A stretch of DNA of 6,112 bases from PCC-10605 sp964409355 (lineage in GTDB: Bacteria > Cyanobacteriota > Cyanobacteriia > Cyanobacteriales > Cyanobacteriaceae), in assembly GCA_964409355.1 (NCBI GenBank), contig CAYPDC010000178.1:1-6112 (forward strand). The letters run 5' to 3'. Position numbers and translations under genes: made by a program. Each line of letters opens with the position of its first letter. The stretch's first letter is position 1. Of the stretch, positions 4,485-6,112 are shown piece after piece. The notes beneath the pieces were generated by a model. The model was not told the origin of the DNA, made no database searches, and saw only the letters and a list, made by a program, of their open reading frames with translations.

Positions 4485-5738
4485 ATGATAGTTCTTGAAT
4501 ATAAGTTAAAAGGCAACCAATACCAATATCAAGCCATTGATGATGCAATTCGTACGGCTCAATTCATTAGAAATAAAGCCTTGCGTTTGTGGATGGATGG
4601 TGAGAAGGTTAATAAATATGACCTAAACAAGTATTGTGCCGTTTTAGCTAAAGAATATCCTTTTGCGAACCAGTTAAATTCTACTGCTAGACAAGCATCG
4701 GCGGAACGGGCTTGGAGTTCCATTTCTCGCTTTTTTGACAACTGTAAAAAAGGTGTTAAAGGTAAGAAAGGCTACCCCAAGTTTAAGAAAAATTCTCGCT
4801 CTGTGGAATATAAAGCTAGTGGTTGGAAACTAGATGAAAAGACCAAAAAACATATCACTTTTACCGATAAAAAAGGAATTGGCAGACTTAAATTAGTCGG
4901 TAGTCGAGATATATATTTCTACAATGCGTCGGATATTAAACGAGTACGTTTAGTTAAAAGAGCAGATGGTTACTATTGTCAATTTTCCATTAAAGTAAAT
5001 GTGCAGATTGAAACTCCACCGACAAATAAAGTCATTGGCTTGGATGTTGGTTTAAAAGAATTTCTCACAGATAGCGAAGGAAATACTATAGAAAATCCTC
5101 GTTTCTTGAGAAAAGCAGAAAAAGCCATTAATCGTGCTAACCGCAAAAAGTCAAGGAAATTTGTTACTTGTACTGAGCGTAGTCGAAGTAAAGGTAAAAA
5201 ACCTCAATCAAATAACTATCACAAGGCGAGAATTCGATATGCCCGTAAACATTTAAAAGTAAGTAGGCAACGTCAAGAGTATGCTAAGAGTGTAGCATAC
5301 TGCGTAATCCAATCTAACGATTTGGTAGCCTATGAAGATTTAAACGTTAAAGGCATGGTCAGAAATCGGAAACTAGCTAAGTCAATTAGCGATGCAGGAT
5401 GGACTATTTTTAGACAATGGTTAGAATATTTTGGGTACAAATACGGCAAGATAACTGTAGCGGTAGCACCCCATAATACCAGCCAAGATTGTTCTAAGTG
5501 TAGTCAAAAAGTGCAAAAATCTCTATCCACAAGAACTCATGTCTGCCCTCACTGTGGATATATTGAAGATAGAGATTGGAATGCGGCTAAAAACATTCTA
5601 ATAAAAGCATTGCGTACCGTAGGGCATACGGGAACATACGCTTGGGGAGATCTGCCCTCTTGGGCGATTGCGTCTGCGCTGTCGTCTAACGGCGAGTCAG
5701 TGAACCAAGAATCCCCCACTATAACCCGTAGGGTTTAG
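4485..5738 (+). CDS. tnpB: RNA-guided endonuclease TnpB, full length
   Basis: TnpB proteins of IS200/IS605 elements are omegaRNA-guided DNA nucleases, ancestors of Cas12, that cut excised donor sites and so help the element persist. This 417-residue copy has the N-terminal helical domain (about 1-110, MIVLEYKLKGNQYQ then FIRNKALRLW) and a wedge-like central part. All nuclease motifs are present: RuvC-I GLDVGLKEF with D187, RuvC-II YEDLNVKGM with E284, a zinc finger with C336, C339, C354 and C357, and RuvC-III DRDWNAAKN with D364. The C-terminus NQESPTITRRV is read through the right-end hairpin. Length is near the family norm apart from residues 228-235 (TCTERSRS), encoded by an inserted 24-bp repeat between RuvC-I and RuvC-II. 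The frame is otherwise intact. No Shine-Dalgarno sequence is obvious, but a strong promoter lies at 4424-4454. Activity is inferred, not shown. Confidence 0.5.
   Translation: MIVLEYKLKGNQYQYQAIDDAIRTAQFIRNKALRLWMDGEKVNKYDLNKYCAVLAKEYPFANQLNSTARQASAERAWSSISRFFDNCKKGVKGKKGYPKFKKNSRSVEYKASGWKLDEKTKKHITFTDKKGIGRLKLVGSRDIYFYNASDIKRVRLVKRADGYYCQFSIKVNVQIETPPTNKVIGLDVGLKEFLTDSEGNTIENPRFLRKAEKAINRANRKKSRKFVTCTERSRSKGKKPQSNNYHKARIRYARKHLKVSRQRQEYAKSVAYCVIQSNDLVAYEDLNVKGMVRNRKLAKSISDAGWTIFRQWLEYFGYKYGKITVAVAPHNTSQDCSKCSQKVQKSLSTRTHVCPHCGYIEDRDWNAAKNILIKALRTVGHTGTYAWGDLPSWAIASALSSNGESVNQESPTITRRV
5166..5189. repeat. In-frame 24-bp palindromic repeat inside tnpB
   Basis: The 24 bases are an imperfect palindrome: ACTT (5166-5169) pairs with AAGT (5186-5189), and ACT (5172-5174) with AGT (5181-5183), around GAGCGT. 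The core, ACTGAGCGTAGTCGAAGT, is of a form I know as a dispersed repeat whose translation CTERSRS appears in unrelated proteins. It encodes exactly eight codons, T228-S235, so the reading frame survives. Confidence 0.5.
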
Positions 5739-5753
5739 TGGTGGGAGTGTCAA
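5610..5753 (+). ncRNA. Putative omegaRNA (right-end RNA) of TnpB
   Basis: In IS200/IS605 elements the TnpB guide RNA spans the 3' part of tnpB and the right end, and its guide is the sequence just outside the element. Here the 3' region ends in the strong 5712-5746 hairpin followed by GTGTCAA, which fits the 3' scaffold. The 5' limit given is a guess, because no separate promoter or processing site is visible. The guide would start about 5754-5755 and lie in the PLD-domain remnant. The call rests on element architecture. Confidence 0.5.
5712..5746. repeat. Right-end hairpin of the TnpB element
   Basis: Fifteen base pairs with single-base bulges at T5722 and T5742 and a GTA loop (5728-5730). 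TCCC (5712-5715) pairs with GGGA (5743-5746), CCACTA (5716-5721) with TAGTGG (5736-5741), and AACCC (5723-5727) with GGGTT (5731-5735). The tnpB stop codon (5736-5738) lies in the 3' arm. It is the likely transposase recognition hairpin and omegaRNA scaffold. It could also slow transcription, but no T-run follows. Confidence 0.5.
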
Positions 5754-6084
5754 GCCGAGAATATTTGATAACATCGATCGAGCCTTATTAGAAGGTCTTA
5801 AATATAGCATTGACTCCGCTTATGGTGCAGACTTTTGTGTCGGCTATTTTAATTTGAGAGGATGGCGATTAATTGCCAATGAAATAGAGAGTTTTTCTGG
5901 GGAAGATAATCAACGGTGTCGGGTATTAATTGGGATGCAAAAATTACCTTCAACTCAATTATATGAAGAATTAAAAATACTCAAAAGTAAGGAAGACACT
6001 GGCATTTCTCAGGGAAGAATTAATGATTTGAAAACCATTATTGCTCGTGAATTTCGAGACTCATCGTTCGCTCAAATAAAATAA
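5752..6084 (+). pseudogene. PLD-like N-terminal domain fragment of a helicase
   Basis: The frame from about 5752 reads KPRIFDNIDRALLEGLKYSI and then ADFCVGYFNLRGWRLIANEI, with RCRVLIGMQKLP further on. It closely resembles the start of the phospholipase-D-like domain found at the N-terminus of SNF2-type helicases of defence and restriction-like loci. Only about 110 residues remain, ending KTIIAREFRDSSFAQIK at TAA 6082-6084. The expected continuation with an HxK motif and the helicase motors is missing, and the rest of the window does not restore it. No ATG begins this frame; the 5' end abuts the right end of the TnpB element, which probably removed the native start. A TTG at 5854 lies inside the conserved GYFNLRGW block, so it is not the true start. 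Homology is by recognised motifs; loss of function is inferred from both truncations. Confidence 0.5.
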
Positions 6085-6112
6085 GATAATGGGCAAATAA
6101 AGGTTAAAATAA

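Larger units (their letters stand above)
4423..5754 (+). mobile_element. TnpB-only IS200/IS605-type element
   Basis: About 1.33 kb holding one intact tnpB and no tnpA, so mobility would need a Y1 transposase supplied in trans. The proposed ends are an 8-bp inverted pair, CTTGACAC at 4423-4430 and GTGTCAAG at 5747-5754. Just inside them lie a left hairpin (4428-4447) and a strong right hairpin (5712-5746) overlapping the tnpB stop, the usual layout of IS200/IS605 subterminal structures. The right end finishes with TCAA (5750-5753), the same tetranucleotide used as the right cleavage motif in IS608. I could not identify the left target tetranucleotide with confidence, so the exact ends may be off by a few bases. 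Left and right flanks are both helicase-like remnants, so the insertion is in decayed sequence. Confidence 0.5.

Noticed and set aside
4559..4741. 60-residue minus-strand ORF
   Set aside because: Wholly antisense to the conserved N-terminal part of tnpB.
4270..5783. TCGATCGAGC at 4270-4279 and 5774-5783 as a target duplication or recombination pair
   Set aside because: Ten-base matches rich in CGATCG are expected in a cyanobacterial genome, and neither copy lies at an element end.
1..6112. CRISPR array, tRNA or rRNA genes
   Set aside because: No regularly spaced repeats of 25-40 bp and no recognisable tRNA or rRNA sequence were seen on either strand.

Overview
The window looks like cyanobacterial chromosome. 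It is AT-rich, carries two intact HIP1 octamers (GCGATCGC, at 1398 and 3470) and several partial ones, and encodes small proteins of a type I associate with cyanobacteria. A low-GC unicellular lineage is my inference, not something the sequence proves. There are no tRNA, rRNA or CRISPR features. Most of it is accessory sequence: small unnamed genes mixed with gene remains.

Left part (1-2011). A truncated RNA-ligase-like gene on the minus strand (28-303) diverges from a small PH-like gene (448-765). Two acidic proteins follow (809-1369 and 1371-1763), one base apart and probably co-transcribed. An A8 tract sits at their junction. The gap up to 2011 holds the trace of a small membrane or secreted ORF broken by one TAG.

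Middle part (2012-4163). This holds a lipoprotein gene (2012-2530), a coiled-coil protein with a good ribosome binding site (2688-3083), an 11-codon mini-ORF, and three AATAG repeats phased at 10 bp. Next is a ribbon-helix-helix antitoxin-type gene (3202-3367), disabled by a frameshift and by an inserted palindromic repeat carrying a stop codon. A small membrane or exported protein (3463-3645) and a lysine-rich protein (3654-4163) form a likely two-gene operon.

Right part (4164-6112). Decayed pieces that resemble PLD-type helicase N-termini lie on both sides of a TnpB-only IS200/IS605-type element (about 4423-5754). The element has a full-length TnpB with its RuvC and zinc-finger residues present, a promoter, a left-end hairpin, a long right-end hairpin and 8-bp inverted ends. 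No TnpA is present. The TnpB ORF contains an in-frame 24-bp palindromic repeat encoding eight extra residues. The expected omegaRNA would end at the element boundary and read its guide from the adjacent PLD-domain remnant.

Taken together, this is a defence/mobile-element graveyard: a dead antitoxin, dead helicase pieces and a truncated RNA ligase, beside a TnpB that appears intact. No complete novel system is evident. The best leads are the repeat insertions inside coding sequences, the TnpB-omegaRNA arrangement, the phased repeats upstream of the antitoxin relic, and the possible slippage-linked gene pair.
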